The notes under the pieces are model-generated. The model had not been told where the DNA came from and did no database searches. It saw only the letters and a list, made by a program, of their open reading frames with translations. From Planctomycetota bacterium (GTDB lineage: Bacteria; Planctomycetota; Phycisphaerae; Phycisphaerales; UBA1924), in contig JAFEBP010000005.1 of NCBI GenBank assembly GCA_018242605.1, forward strand, positions 768,861 to 832,860: a DNA stretch of 64,000 bases. The letters are read 5' to 3'. The translations under genes were made by a program, and so were the position numbers. Position 1 is the stretch's first letter. Each line of letters opens with the position of its first letter. Of this stretch, positions 50,404-58,382 are shown one piece after another.

Positions 50404-51056
50404 GCGACGCTGGTACGCCAACCGCCTCAACGATTGATCCGGCCTCGATGGCGTGGCGGTCTCCGAGAGCGTGGGCGGTGTTGACGACGATGGCGGTTGT
50501 GGGACTCGCGATCGACCTGTGGACCAAGGTGTGGGCCTTCAAAACCGTCGCGGGGTCGCCCGTGGTGGTTAGTCGTGAGGAAGTTCTCTCTTCAGGCTGG
50601 CTCGGGAGGCTGATTCCTCAGCACGATCCTGTCACCGTAATCCCCAACATCCTGGATTTCACGCTCGTGCTCAATCCGGGCGCGGTGTTCGGCATGGGGG
50701 CCGGCAAACGCTGGTTCTTTGTGGTGTTCACGGGCGCTGCGCTGGCGTTCGGACTGATGCTCTTCGCCCGCTGGACAAAGCGCAACGACACATGGGCGCA
50801 CATCTCTGTCGCGCTTCTGCTGGCCGGCGGTCTGGGAAACCTCTACGACCGATTGGTCTTTGGCTGCGTTCGCGATTTCATTCACCCGTTGCCGGGCGTG
50901 AGACTTCCATTCGGAATCCGCTGGCCCGGCGGCGGCAACGAAGTCTGGCCCTGGGTTTCCAATGTCGCGGACCTGTGGCTCATCATCGGCATCGGCATCC
51001 TGGTGCTTAGAACACTGAGAACTCCGCCCGCGCCGCGCAACACCGCTACTTCCTGA
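50400..51056 (+). CDS. lspA: Lipoprotein signal peptidase (signal peptidase II)
   Basis: This 218-residue membrane protein starts at GTG 50400, overlapping the upstream stop. It has four membrane segments and the LspA blocks: L-V-L-N-P-G-A-V-F-G-M near residue 80, G-G-L-G-N-L-Y-D-R-L with a catalytic Asp, and W-V-S-N-V-A-D-L-W-L with the second Asp. It is about 50 residues longer than E. coli LspA because of an insertion between segments 1 and 2. It removes signal peptides from prolipoproteins, of which several are present in this window. Confidence 0.95.
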   Translation: MSDAGTPTASTIDPASMAWRSPRAWAVLTTMAVVGLAIDLWTKVWAFKTVAGSPVVVSREEVLSSGWLGRLIPQHDPVTVIPNILDFTLVLNPGAVFGMGAGKRWFFVVFTGAALAFGLMLFARWTKRNDTWAHISVALLLAGGLGNLYDRLVFGCVRDFIHPLPGVRLPFGIRWPGGGNEVWPWVSNVADLWLIIGIGILVLRTLRTPPAPRNTATS

Positions 51057-52047
51057 ATGACTCGCGCAGCCCATCGAGCACCCGCGGCCAGGCGTTCTTG
51101 AAGTACTCGTACACCTGATCCCATTCCTCCCCGGCACCGAAGCCGGCATGCACCAGCCGCACCAGCGTGCCGCCTTTCGCGTCCTCTCGAACGCTGAACT
51201 GCACCCAGGTGCGCTTGGTTCGCGCCGACGCGAACTTCGGCGGCGCGTTCCACGAATGCGTCACGGATTCCCCCGGCGAATACGCAAGCACCTGACACCC
51301 TTCGCTGCCCCGCTCTCCCGGCGGCGGAGTCATACTGAAGTAGATCTCGAACGGGCCGCCGATACGCAGATCGATCTTCGACTCAACGCCGAGACGTGAC
51401 TTCCACCCCTCGCTCGTCGTGTACGCCTTGAACACATCCTGCGGCGCCGCGTCCACGTGCTCCTCGATCACGAACTGCCTGACGTCCGGGCCACCCGACA
51501 CGAACAGCGCAGAGTCGATGGCGACGGCGGGCGGTCCCGACTTGGCCTTTGGCTCCGCCGGCGCGAACTTCTTCACCAACTGTTGCATCGTCCAGTTGTT
51601 GCCCTTTTCAAACTTGGCGTACACATCATCCCACTCGGGCCCATCGCCGAACCCGACCATCGAGTGCCACACGTGCGTGTGCGTGCTGTCGATCGGCTCC
51701 AGCCGAACGACCCACCACGTTTTCTCCGCGAGTTTCAGCGGCGAGTTTTCCGCGGGAACATCGAACCTCGCCGCGAACATCCTTTCGGGTTCATACGCAA
51801 GAATGTGGTGCACAATGGTCCCCGGGCCGCCGACGCCGGCTTCCTTGTTGTAGTTGGTCTTCAGCGTGCCACCGACCCGCAGATCGATCTCCGCCACCGG
51901 CACCATCCACGACTCAACGCCCGGCTTCGTAGTGAATGCTTCCCACACTTTGGCGACCGGCGCATCGACCACCGCGTCACACCGCAATGTACGCTCCCCG
52001 GCCAAAGCAGGCACACCAATCAACGCCGCGATCAGCACCGTCCGCAT
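51046..52047 (-). CDS. Tandem SRPBCC (AHSA1-like) protein, exported
   Basis: This 333-residue protein starts at ATG 52047 and has a short signal peptide ending at A-L-A-G. It holds two AHSA1/SRPBCC domains. The first (residues about 22-150) has V-D-A-P-V-A-K-V-W-E-A-F-T and F-D-V-P-A-E-N-S-P. The second (about 185-330) has V-D-A-A-P-Q-D-V-F-K-A-Y-T-T and W-V-Q-F-S-V-R. Such helix-grip folds bind hydrophobic ligands. Tandem copies with a leader are unusual. Its 3' end overlaps lspA (plus) by 11 bases; 58 bases upstream lies the DUF1761 gene on the same strand. Confidence 0.88.
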   Translation of the reverse strand: MRTVLIAALIGVPALAGERTLRCDAVVDAPVAKVWEAFTTKPGVESWMVPVAEIDLRVGGTLKTNYNKEAGVGGPGTIVHHILAYEPERMFAARFDVPAENSPLKLAEKTWWVVRLEPIDSTHTHVWHSMVGFGDGPEWDDVYAKFEKGNNWTMQQLVKKFAPAEPKAKSGPPAVAIDSALFVSGGPDVRQFVIEEHVDAAPQDVFKAYTTSEGWKSRLGVESKIDLRIGGPFEIYFSMTPPPGERGSEGCQVLAYSPGESVTHSWNAPPKFASARTKRTWVQFSVREDAKGGTLVRLVHAGFGAGEEWDQVYEYFKNAWPRVLDGLRESFRK

Positions 52048-52105
52048 GGAATCTCCCCTGTTGTTCGTAGATCTGGCGATCCTTGTGGAGGCCGCCGAGG
52101 AATGT

Positions 52106-52528
52106 TCACCGCCACGCCGCGAGAATCGCTCCGCCCGTGGCGGAGGCGAGAATCTGATATCCCGCGTCCAGCGCGAACGCCATGATCGGCTTGCGGTGAG
52201 CCGCGTAGTTCTCGAAATGGAACGTCGCCGCGTACCCCAGCCACAGCGTTGTCGCCGCGCAAATCCCGCCCGCCACCGAAGTGACATGGAAAGCGTTGAG
52301 ACAGAGCACCGTGACCCACGCCCGCACCAGGTCGGTCAACAGAAACATGCCGTACACCTTGCCCGCACCTTTCTGCATGGACTTGGTCTGCTCCGGCGTG
52401 TATCCGTGGATCCCCACCCAGGCCCGCCCGAACACCGCCCCGTACCAGATCCCCCCGACCAGAAACATGGCGATCGCCGCGACCACAACGGCCAGGTAGT
52501 TGACGTGAGTGATTTCCCACACAGGCAT
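52106..52528 (-). CDS. DUF1761 membrane protein
   Basis: This 140-residue protein starts at ATG 52528. It has four hydrophobic segments, N-Y-L-A-V-V-V-A-A-I at the N-terminus, a central loop with M-Q-K-G-A-G-K and a final segment M-A-F-A-L-D-A-G-Y-Q. G-G-I-W-Y-G-A-V-F-G in the first loop is typical of DUF1761. The function is unknown. It lies 11 bases downstream of a TetR gene on the same strand, so it is probably under that regulator's control and shares a transcript with the SRPBCC protein. Confidence 0.88.
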   Translation of the reverse strand: MPVWEITHVNYLAVVVAAIAMFLVGGIWYGAVFGRAWVGIHGYTPEQTKSMQKGAGKVYGMFLLTDLVRAWVTVLCLNAFHVTSVAGGICAATTLWLGYAATFHFENYAAHRKPIMAFALDAGYQILASATGGAILAAWR

Positions 52529-52539
52529 GACGCGAGCTC

Positions 52540-53187
52540 CTATGGAGGCCCCGAGACGGAAGACCGCTCCCGCCGCGCAGCCTCCTGCAATAGTTCAAAG
52601 TACCGACGCAACTGCGACACACAGGCGTCGAAAGCTTCCGGCGTGCGGGCCGCACGCGACTGCATGATGCCGCCCTCCATCACAGTCAGCACAAAGTCCG
52701 CGAGTTCGTGGCGGTTCGTCGTCGCGGGCAATCGATCTCCCGCGGCGTCGATCCAAGCCCTGACGGCCTTGGACCAGTTCTGAAAGTTCAGATCGATCAG
52801 GGCCCTCACCTGCGGTGCACTGTCCGCGATCTCCAGGGCCAGGTTCCCGATCGGACACCCCATCGAGAACCCGATCGGCGCCAACCAGTTGCGGTACTGG
52901 TCGAGCAGCGCAAACACACGCTCGATCGGGTCTTGTGTCTTGGCTTCGACCGGCCCTATGACAATCGGATGCAATCCGTGTACGTACCGCTCCAGGACGC
53001 CCACGAGCAACGCTTCTTTGCTCGGAAAGAAGTGGTACAGGCTTCCGGCATTCACTCCCGCCTCGCGCAGAATCGTGGAGATGCCCGTCGCGTTGTACCC
53101 CTGCTCATGAAAGAGGCGTGCAGCCGCTTCGACGATCCGCTCTCGCGTATCGGGCTTGGGATCGAGTTTGAGTTCGGGAAGGGCCAT
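52540..53187 (-). CDS. TetR/AcrR family transcriptional regulator
   Basis: This 215-residue protein starts at ATG 53187. The helix-turn-helix occupies residues about 15-60 (R-E-R-I-V-E-A-A-A-R-L-F-H-E-Q-G-Y, S-L-Y-H-F-F-P-S-K-E-A-L-L), the typical TetR layout. The ligand domain holds V-F-A-L-L-D-Q-Y and C-P-I-G-N-L-A-L-E, as in TetR_C_6-like members (AcuR, YxaF type). It heads an operon with the DUF1761 and SRPBCC genes. Two inverted repeats at 53198-53232 lie just upstream, so it is probably self-regulated. Confidence 0.93.
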   Translation of the reverse strand: MALPELKLDPKPDTRERIVEAAARLFHEQGYNATGISTILREAGVNAGSLYHFFPSKEALLVGVLERYVHGLHPIVIGPVEAKTQDPIERVFALLDQYRNWLAPIGFSMGCPIGNLALEIADSAPQVRALIDLNFQNWSKAVRAWIDAAGDRLPATTNRHELADFVLTVMEGGIMQSRAARTPEAFDACVSQLRRYFELLQEAARRERSSVSGPP

Positions 53188-53197
53188 CGCTTCTGGG

Positions 53198-53232
53198 TTG
53201 AACGCTCAATCAACTCTTGGTAGAACGTTCAA
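53198..53232. promoter_or_regulatory. Two candidate TetR operator sites
   Basis: TTGAACGCTCAA (53198-53209) and TAGAACGTTCAA (53221-53232) share a TTGAACG/CGTTCAA core. They are 23 bases apart centre to centre and lie within 50 bases of the TetR start at 53187. This is a common arrangement for an autoregulated TetR gene. Confidence 0.65.
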
Positions 53233-53304
53233 CTTACAGGATTTCGACGACCCTGTCAAGACAAGTTCGAGAATTTCGTCAGATTTTCAACCGCGACGCT
53301 TCGA

Positions 53305-53628
53305 TTAGATGTCATCCGTAGCGCTTTTGGCCTGCGGAGGCCGCGGTTTCGCCGCCGCGGCAGACAGTTTCGGGTCCGCGATGATGGCCGCAGCGGCTTT
53401 GAGATCACGTGCCTTGACCGCCTTGGCCACACGCACCGGATCAGCGTTGGTTTTCGCAATTTCCCGCTCGAAAACCGCCCATTTTTTAGCGGCAGCCTTC
53501 TCCTCGGTGCACACGCAAAGGTCCGACACCAGTTCTTGCAATCGTTGAACCACCCGCGCATCTTGGTGCTGGTAGTAGCGGTTCACGATCCCCTGTTGGT
53601 ACTTGCTCAGGTACTGGTTTCCAGCCAT
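53305..53628 (-). CDS. Small conserved-looking protein of planctomycete type
   Basis: This 107-residue protein starts at ATG 53628, five bases after GGAG. It reads M-A-G-N-Q-Y-L-S-K-Y-Q-Q-G-I-V-N-R-Y-Y at the N-terminus, then L-Q-E-L-V-S-D-L and a helical, Ala/Lys-rich second half. The N-terminal block appears, in my recollection, in small planctomycete proteins of unknown function; this is not a firm family match. It has no signal peptide and no cysteine cluster apart from C-V-C near residue 40. It stands alone, divergent from the exporter cluster's first regulator. Confidence 0.78.
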   Translation of the reverse strand: MAGNQYLSKYQQGIVNRYYQHQDARVVQRLQELVSDLCVCTEEKAAAKKWAVFEREIAKTNADPVRVAKAVKARDLKAAAAIIADPKLSAAAAKPRPPQAKSATDDI

Positions 53629-53706
53629 GGTCACTCCGGTGAGTCAGAGAATAGCCAGGGAAGTGTTTCCCCATTTTAAGCAGACTGACTTGACTTCCAA
53701 AACACC

Positions 53707-53730
53707 CGTATCAAACATGTGTTTCATACG
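53707..53730. promoter_or_regulatory. Palindromic operator of exporter regulator
   Basis: A 24-base palindrome with one mismatch pair lies at 53707-53730, with core ATCAAACATGTGTTTCAT (53710-53727). It lies 40 bases ahead of the chosen start of the TetR gene at 53771 and overlaps an earlier in-frame ATG (53717), which argues for the later start. It also sits 80 bases ahead of the divergent small gene. Confidence 0.7.
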
Positions 53731-53770
53731 CGCGTATTCCCAAATGAACCTACACCTAACACACACAGGC

Positions 53771-54415
53771 ATGCCCGCGCTTCCCGGTGACCAGTCAGGC
53801 ACACGAGAACGCCTATTGGACGCGGCAGGGCAGGTCTTTGCCGACCGAGGATTCGCGAACGCCACGGTCCGCGAGATTTGCGCGCTCGCCGGAGCCAACA
53901 TCGCCGCGGTCAACTACTACTTCGGCGACAAGCAGGCGCTGTACAGCCAAGTCCTGCAGCACACGCTCGAACTCGCGCGGACGCAGTACCCGATCAACAT
54001 CAACCCGACCGCCCCCGCCGCTGAAAGGTTACGTGATTTCATCCGCGCCTTCCTGCGCCGGATCCTCGATCAGGGGCGACCCGCGTGGCACGGTCGCCTC
54101 ATGGTGCGCGAAATGGTGGAACCCACCGCGGCGTTGGACATGATGATCGAGACCACCGTGCGCCCTACTTGGCAGTTGCTGCTGGGCATCATCGCGGAAC
54201 TCACCGCGACGGCACCAACTTCGGAGTCTGCCAAGCTCGGCGCTATGTCCGTAATCGGACAGTGCGTCATGCACAAACACTGTCAGCCCGCGATCTCGAA
54301 GCTCTACCCGAGCGAGAAACACCACCCCGAAACCGTGCGCATGCTGGCCGACCACATCACCGCCTTCTCCCTGGCCGGGCTCAAGGCCATCGGACCCTCC
54401 CCCGCGAACTCCTGA
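53771..54415 (+). CDS. TetR family regulator with DUF1956-type C-terminal domain
   Basis: This protein is 214 residues long if it starts at ATG 53771; ATGs at 53744 and 53717 are also in frame. I chose 53771 because the helix-turn-helix starts about 12 residues later and the earlier codons overlap the palindrome. The DNA-binding part reads R-L-L-D-A-A-G-Q-V-F-A-D-R-G-F and N-Y-Y-F-G-D-K-Q-A-L-Y. The C-terminal part (F-L-R-R-I-L, L-M-V-R-E-M-V-E-P, C-V-M-H-K-H-C) matches CerR/YbiH-like DUF1956 regulators, which control drug exporters. It is followed 12 bases later by the first permease. Confidence 0.9.
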   Translation: MPALPGDQSGTRERLLDAAGQVFADRGFANATVREICALAGANIAAVNYYFGDKQALYSQVLQHTLELARTQYPININPTAPAAERLRDFIRAFLRRILDQGRPAWHGRLMVREMVEPTAALDMMIETTVRPTWQLLLGIIAELTATAPTSESAKLGAMSVIGQCVMHKHCQPAISKLYPSEKHHPETVRMLADHITAFSLAGLKAIGPSPANS

Positions 54416-54427
54416 GAGATCCCCAAC

Positions 54428-55588
54428 GTGTACGCCACCGCTCTCAAAATGCTCTTCCGCGACAAGTCGAAGTACTTCGGCATCGTGATGGGCGTGATGC
54501 TCGCCTCCATGGTCATCACGCAGCAGGGCTCCATTTTCGTGGGCATCATGTCCCGCACCACCGCCACTATCACAGACATGGGCTGGCCCGACATCTGGGT
54601 CATGGACCCCAAAGTCGCGTTCATCGACGACACCAAGCCGCTTCAGACTACGGCCCTTTCCCGCGTCCGCGGCGTCGAAGGCGTCAACTTCGCCGCGCCA
54701 CTCTACAAGGGCCAGCTCCGCGCACGCCTGGACAACGGCGAGTTCCAGAACTGCATCGTGATCGGTCTCGACGACGCCACGCTGACCGGCGGCCCCCCCG
54801 AGATGCTCCGGGGCGACCTCAGCGACCTGCGCCAGGCCGATGCCGTGATCGTGGATTACGTCGGCGCCACCACCCGCCTGGCCCGCGCCAACCCGCTCCC
54901 CAACGGAAAACCCATCCCGCTCGCCGTCGGCGACACCATGGAACTCAACGACAAGCGCGGCGTTGTCGTCGGCATCTCCAAGAACACCCGAACTTTCCAG
55001 AGCCAGCCGATCGTCTACACCACCTACAGCCGCGCGATCCAGTTCGCCCCTAAAGAACGAAAACAGCTCTCGTTCATCCTGGTCAAGACCACTCCGGGGA
55101 TGCCGATCGCGGAGGTGTGCAAGCGCATCTCCGAGACCACCGGGCTCGCGGCATACACCAGCCGCGAGTTCACGTGGAAAACCATCATGTACTTCATCCG
55201 CAACACGGGAATTCCCATCAACTTCGGCGTCGCGGTTGGCCTGGGCCTGCTCATCGGCACGATTATCACCGGCTTCATGTTCTACTCATTCACTGTGGAC
55301 AATCTCCGGTATTTCGGAACCCTCAAAGCCATGGGCACGCGCGACGGCACGCTGCTGCGGATGATCCTGCTGCAGGCGCTCGTCGTGGGCGTGATCGGCT
55401 TCGGGCTGGGAATCGGCGCCGCGTCGTGGTTCGGAACCTCGATGCGAGGAACGCCTTTGGCGTTCGTCATGACATGGCAGTTGCTCTTCGTCGCCGGCTC
55501 CGCCGTTGTCATCATCTGCATGCTCTCGGCGATGTTGTCGATGCGCCGTGTCATGACGCTCGAACCGGCGATCGTGTTCAAGGGGTAG
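54428..55588 (+). CDS. ABC exporter permease, DevC-like (first copy)
   Basis: This 386-residue protein starts at GTG 54428. It has an N-terminal membrane helix, a long periplasmic MacB/FtsX-type domain (W-V-M-D-P-K-V near residue 57, A-A-P-L-Y-K-G near residue 88, V-V-Y-T-T-Y-S-R-A near 195) and three C-terminal helices. It ends in L-E-P-A-I-V-F-K-G, as in DevC permeases of cyanobacterial exporters. It is 40-45 per cent identical by eye in its blocks to the second permease at 56373, so one probably arose by duplication. The pair may form a heterodimer with the shared ATPase. Confidence 0.92.
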   Translation: MYATALKMLFRDKSKYFGIVMGVMLASMVITQQGSIFVGIMSRTTATITDMGWPDIWVMDPKVAFIDDTKPLQTTALSRVRGVEGVNFAAPLYKGQLRARLDNGEFQNCIVIGLDDATLTGGPPEMLRGDLSDLRQADAVIVDYVGATTRLARANPLPNGKPIPLAVGDTMELNDKRGVVVGISKNTRTFQSQPIVYTTYSRAIQFAPKERKQLSFILVKTTPGMPIAEVCKRISETTGLAAYTSREFTWKTIMYFIRNTGIPINFGVAVGLGLLIGTIITGFMFYSFTVDNLRYFGTLKAMGTRDGTLLRMILLQALVVGVIGFGLGIGAASWFGTSMRGTPLAFVMTWQLLFVAGSAVVIICMLSAMLSMRRVMTLEPAIVFKG

Positions 55589-55643
55589 CACCGGGAACAC
55601 CGCCTGAATCCGACCTCCTTGACTTATCGAACAGTGATCTGTA

Positions 55644-55660
55644 AGCTAACAGTGTTAACT
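55644..55660. promoter_or_regulatory. Palindromic operator of second exporter regulator
   Basis: AGCTAACAGTGTTAACT is a 17-base imperfect palindrome (core TAACA-G-TGTTA at 55647-55657), 14 bases before the second TetR start. ACAGTGATCTGT just upstream is a second weaker inverted repeat. The site suits an autorepressor. Confidence 0.6.
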
Positions 55661-55674
55661 GACTGAGAAGCGAG

Positions 55675-56376
55675 ATGGGATCGACCGAACGAAGAGCCCG
55701 AGAACGACACGCCACCAGGGAGCGAATCCTCGCGGCGGCCCGCGCGCTCTTTGTGAAGGAAGGATTCGAGGCCGTCTCGATGCGGAAGATCGCCGCCGCC
55801 ATCGAGTACACCCCCGCCGCGATCTACACGCATTTCAAGGACAAGACCGAACTGCTCATGGCCCTGGGCGATTCCGACTTCGGCCTGATGCGCGACAGCA
55901 TGCGCGACGTGGAGAAGATCGCGGACCCGGTCGAACGCCTCCGCGCCTGCGGCCGGGCGTACATCCGCTTCGCCCTCGAACACCCCCACCATTACCGCCT
56001 GATGTTCATGACGTCCTGGCCCTATATCGAGCCCAAGGATTGCCTCATCGAGCACGGCAACGCCGACGAGGACGCGCACGCTTTCCTCTGCGGACTCGTC
56101 CGCGAGTGCATCCAAGCAGGGCGTCTGCGCCCCAAGTACCGCGACGCCCACACCACCACGCAGGCCTGCTGGGCAGCGGCCCATGGCGTGGTCTCCTTGT
56201 ACATTACCCACGGCTCGGACCCTTGGGTCGACTTCAAGCACCCCCGCGAGACCGCGGAACTACTCCTTGACGCCGCGATCGATGGGATGCTCAACCCGAC
56301 GCCGGCCCGTGACCGAACGCCCCGCACCCGCGTCGCCAAGGTCGCGCCCGACACGAAGGCGAGGAGGCGGGCATGA
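55675..56376 (+). CDS. TetR family regulator, second of the exporter cluster
   Basis: This 233-residue protein starts at ATG 55675. Residues about 12-60 form the helix-turn-helix (R-E-R-I-L-A-A-A-R-A-L-F-V-K-E-G-F, A-I-Y-T-H-F-K-D-K-T-E-L-L). The ligand part carries Y-I-R-F-A-L-E-H-P-H-H-Y-R-L-M-F, the mark of TetR_C_33 (WHG) regulators. The C-terminus is Arg-rich. Its TGA overlaps the ATG of the second permease (ATGA, 56373-56376) and GAGGAGG lies just before, so the two are coupled. A palindrome lies upstream. Confidence 0.93.
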   Translation: MGSTERRARERHATRERILAAARALFVKEGFEAVSMRKIAAAIEYTPAAIYTHFKDKTELLMALGDSDFGLMRDSMRDVEKIADPVERLRACGRAYIRFALEHPHHYRLMFMTSWPYIEPKDCLIEHGNADEDAHAFLCGLVRECIQAGRLRPKYRDAHTTTQACWAAAHGVVSLYITHGSDPWVDFKHPRETAELLLDAAIDGMLNPTPARDRTPRTRVAKVAPDTKARRRA

Positions 56377-57521
56377 TGCGTCTGGCCGTCAAGATGTTGA
56401 TGGGCGATCGACTCAAGTACCTTGGCCTGCTCCTGGGCACCGCCTTCGCCGCGATGATGATCGCACAGCAGGGGTCCATTTTCGCAGGTCTCTCGGCGCA
56501 GACCGGCACGTTCATCCGTGAAATTGGCGACGTTGACCTCTGGGTCATGGACCCGCAGGTACGGTTCAGTGAAGACGCCATCGCCCTGCCCGAGACCGCC
56601 GCGCAGCGCATCCGCGGCGTGGAGGGTGTCGAATGGGCCGCGCCGCTCTACAAGGGCTTCCTTCGCTGCCAACTCCCCGACGGTACGCGCACCAGCCTCA
56701 TCCTCGTGGGCCTGGACGACTCAACGCTCGTGGGCGGGCCAACCGTCATGACCAACGGCACCCTGTTGGACCTGCGACGCGACCCGGGCATCCTGATCGA
56801 CGAGCGCGACACGAACTCCAAACTCGCCCTGAAGCACGCGGGAAATCGCCCCATCCAGGTCGGCGATCGGCTCTCGATCCACGACAACGATGCCCAGATC
56901 GTCGGCACCTACCGAGGTTCGCCCTCATTCTTCTGGGATCCGGTCGTCTACACGACTTACTCTCGGGCGCTGCGATTCGCCCCCAAGGACCGGAATCTGA
57001 TGTCGTTCGTTCTGGTCAAGTGCAAATCCCCGGCGGACATCCCCGCCGTCAAACATCGGATCGAATCATCCACTCCATACATCGCCCGCACCGGTCCCGA
57101 GTTTGAAGCGGTCACCCGTGAGTACATCCTCAAGAGCACCGGCATCCTCATCAACTTTGGCTTGGCCGTGGGCCTGGGTTTCATCATCGGTCTGATCGTC
57201 ACCGGACAGACGTTTTTCAACTTCACGCTCGACAACCTCCGGTACTTCGCCGCTCTCAAGGCAATGGGTGTTTCCGCGGCGACGCTGGTCCGGATGGTCC
57301 TCGTACAAGTGTTGAGCGTCACATGGATCGGATTCGGCCTGGGCATGGGAGTCGCGGCTCTCATGGGCATCTACATCACCAGGACCGATCTGGCCTTCCT
57401 GATGCGCTGGGAAGTGGTCGCGTTCACAGGGATCGCGATGCTCGTGGTGGGTGTGACCGCCGCGCTCGTCAGCCTGACCAAGGTCCTTCGGCTCGAACCG
57501 GGCATCGTGTTCAAGGGATAA
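56373..57521 (+). CDS. ABC exporter permease, DevC-like (second copy)
   Basis: This 382-residue protein starts at ATG 56373, overlapping the regulator stop. It has the same layout as the first permease: one N-terminal helix, a periplasmic domain with D-L-W-V-M-D-P-Q-V near residue 54, A-A-P-L-Y-K-G and V-V-Y-T-T-Y-S-R-A, then three helices and L-E-P-G-I-V-F-K-G at the end. The ATPase gene starts 6 bases later. The two permeases, separated by a regulator, suggest a duplicated permease-regulator unit placed in series. Confidence 0.93.
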   Translation: MMRLAVKMLMGDRLKYLGLLLGTAFAAMMIAQQGSIFAGLSAQTGTFIREIGDVDLWVMDPQVRFSEDAIALPETAAQRIRGVEGVEWAAPLYKGFLRCQLPDGTRTSLILVGLDDSTLVGGPTVMTNGTLLDLRRDPGILIDERDTNSKLALKHAGNRPIQVGDRLSIHDNDAQIVGTYRGSPSFFWDPVVYTTYSRALRFAPKDRNLMSFVLVKCKSPADIPAVKHRIESSTPYIARTGPEFEAVTREYILKSTGILINFGLAVGLGFIIGLIVTGQTFFNFTLDNLRYFAALKAMGVSAATLVRMVLVQVLSVTWIGFGLGMGVAALMGIYITRTDLAFLMRWEVVAFTGIAMLVVGVTAALVSLTKVLRLEPGIVFKG

Positions 57522-57526
57522 GCAGA

Positions 57527-58339
57527 ATGTCTGAGGCTTCCAAAGCTCCGAATCACACCCATGACGGCGGGCCGATGACACGCTCAGCCGCGGACGTCAC
57601 CAGAGGACGCCCCGTAGCCGTACGCTGCCGCTCGGTGACCAAGACCTACGGCTCGGGCCAATCCGCCGTGCGGGCGCTTCGCGGCATCGACATCGACGTG
57701 CACACCGGCGAGTTGCTCATGTTGGTAGGCCCCTCCGGTTGCGGAAAAACAACGCTCATCTCCGTCATCGCAGGCGTGCTCGACCGCGACGGCGGCGAAT
57801 GCACCGTCCTAGGAGAGGATTTCAACAAGATGCGTTCCGACGCCAAGACCGCGTTCCGCGGCCGCAACGTCGGATTCGTCTTTCAGGCCTTCAACCTCAT
57901 CCCCACGCTCACGATCGCGGAAAACGTCTCGGTGCCGCTTCTGATCAACGGTCACAAACGCAATGCCGCTGTGGAGCAGGCCAAGTCCATGCTCTCGCAG
58001 GTCGGCCTGGGCACCCGAGTCAACGACTATCCCAATCGCCTCTCCGGCGGCCAGCAACAACGCGTCGCGATCGCGCGGGCACTCGTGCACAAGCCAAAGC
58101 TGCTCGTGTGTGATGAACCTACTAGCGCGCTCGACCATGTCACCGGCCAGAAGGTGATGGAACTTCTGCGCGACGTAGCCAGCAGCAACGACCTCTCCCT
58201 CGTGGTCGTCACGCACGACCAACGCATCTTTGAGTTCGCCGATCGCATCGCGGAAATGGACGACGGACACATCGAGCAGATCTCCGGCGGGCTGGGGCAC
58301 AAGGTCGCCGAACACCCATCCGAGTCTGCCTTGACCTGA
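57527..58339 (+). CDS. ABC exporter ATPase, DevA/LolD-like
   Basis: This 270-residue protein starts at ATG 57527. Walker A is G-P-S-G-C-G-K-T-T near residue 70, the Q-loop is F-V-F-Q-A-F-N-L-I, the signature is L-S-G-G-Q-Q-Q-R-V-A-I-A-R and Walker B is L-L-V-C-D-E-P-T-S-A-L-D. H-loop is V-V-T-H-D. The MacB/LolD/DevA type lacks fused membrane domains, so it needs separate permeases, and both DevC-like genes lie upstream. About 35 residues at the N-terminus are extra. It supplies energy to the export system. The adaptor gene follows 43 bases later. Confidence 0.95.
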   Translation: MSEASKAPNHTHDGGPMTRSAADVTRGRPVAVRCRSVTKTYGSGQSAVRALRGIDIDVHTGELLMLVGPSGCGKTTLISVIAGVLDRDGGECTVLGEDFNKMRSDAKTAFRGRNVGFVFQAFNLIPTLTIAENVSVPLLINGHKRNAAVEQAKSMLSQVGLGTRVNDYPNRLSGGQQQRVAIARALVHKPKLLVCDEPTSALDHVTGQKVMELLRDVASSNDLSLVVVTHDQRIFEFADRIAEMDDGHIEQISGGLGHKVAEHPSESALT

Positions 58340-58382
58340 CCTCCCGAACTCAATACCGAACCTCCCGAACTGGAGCGTAATC

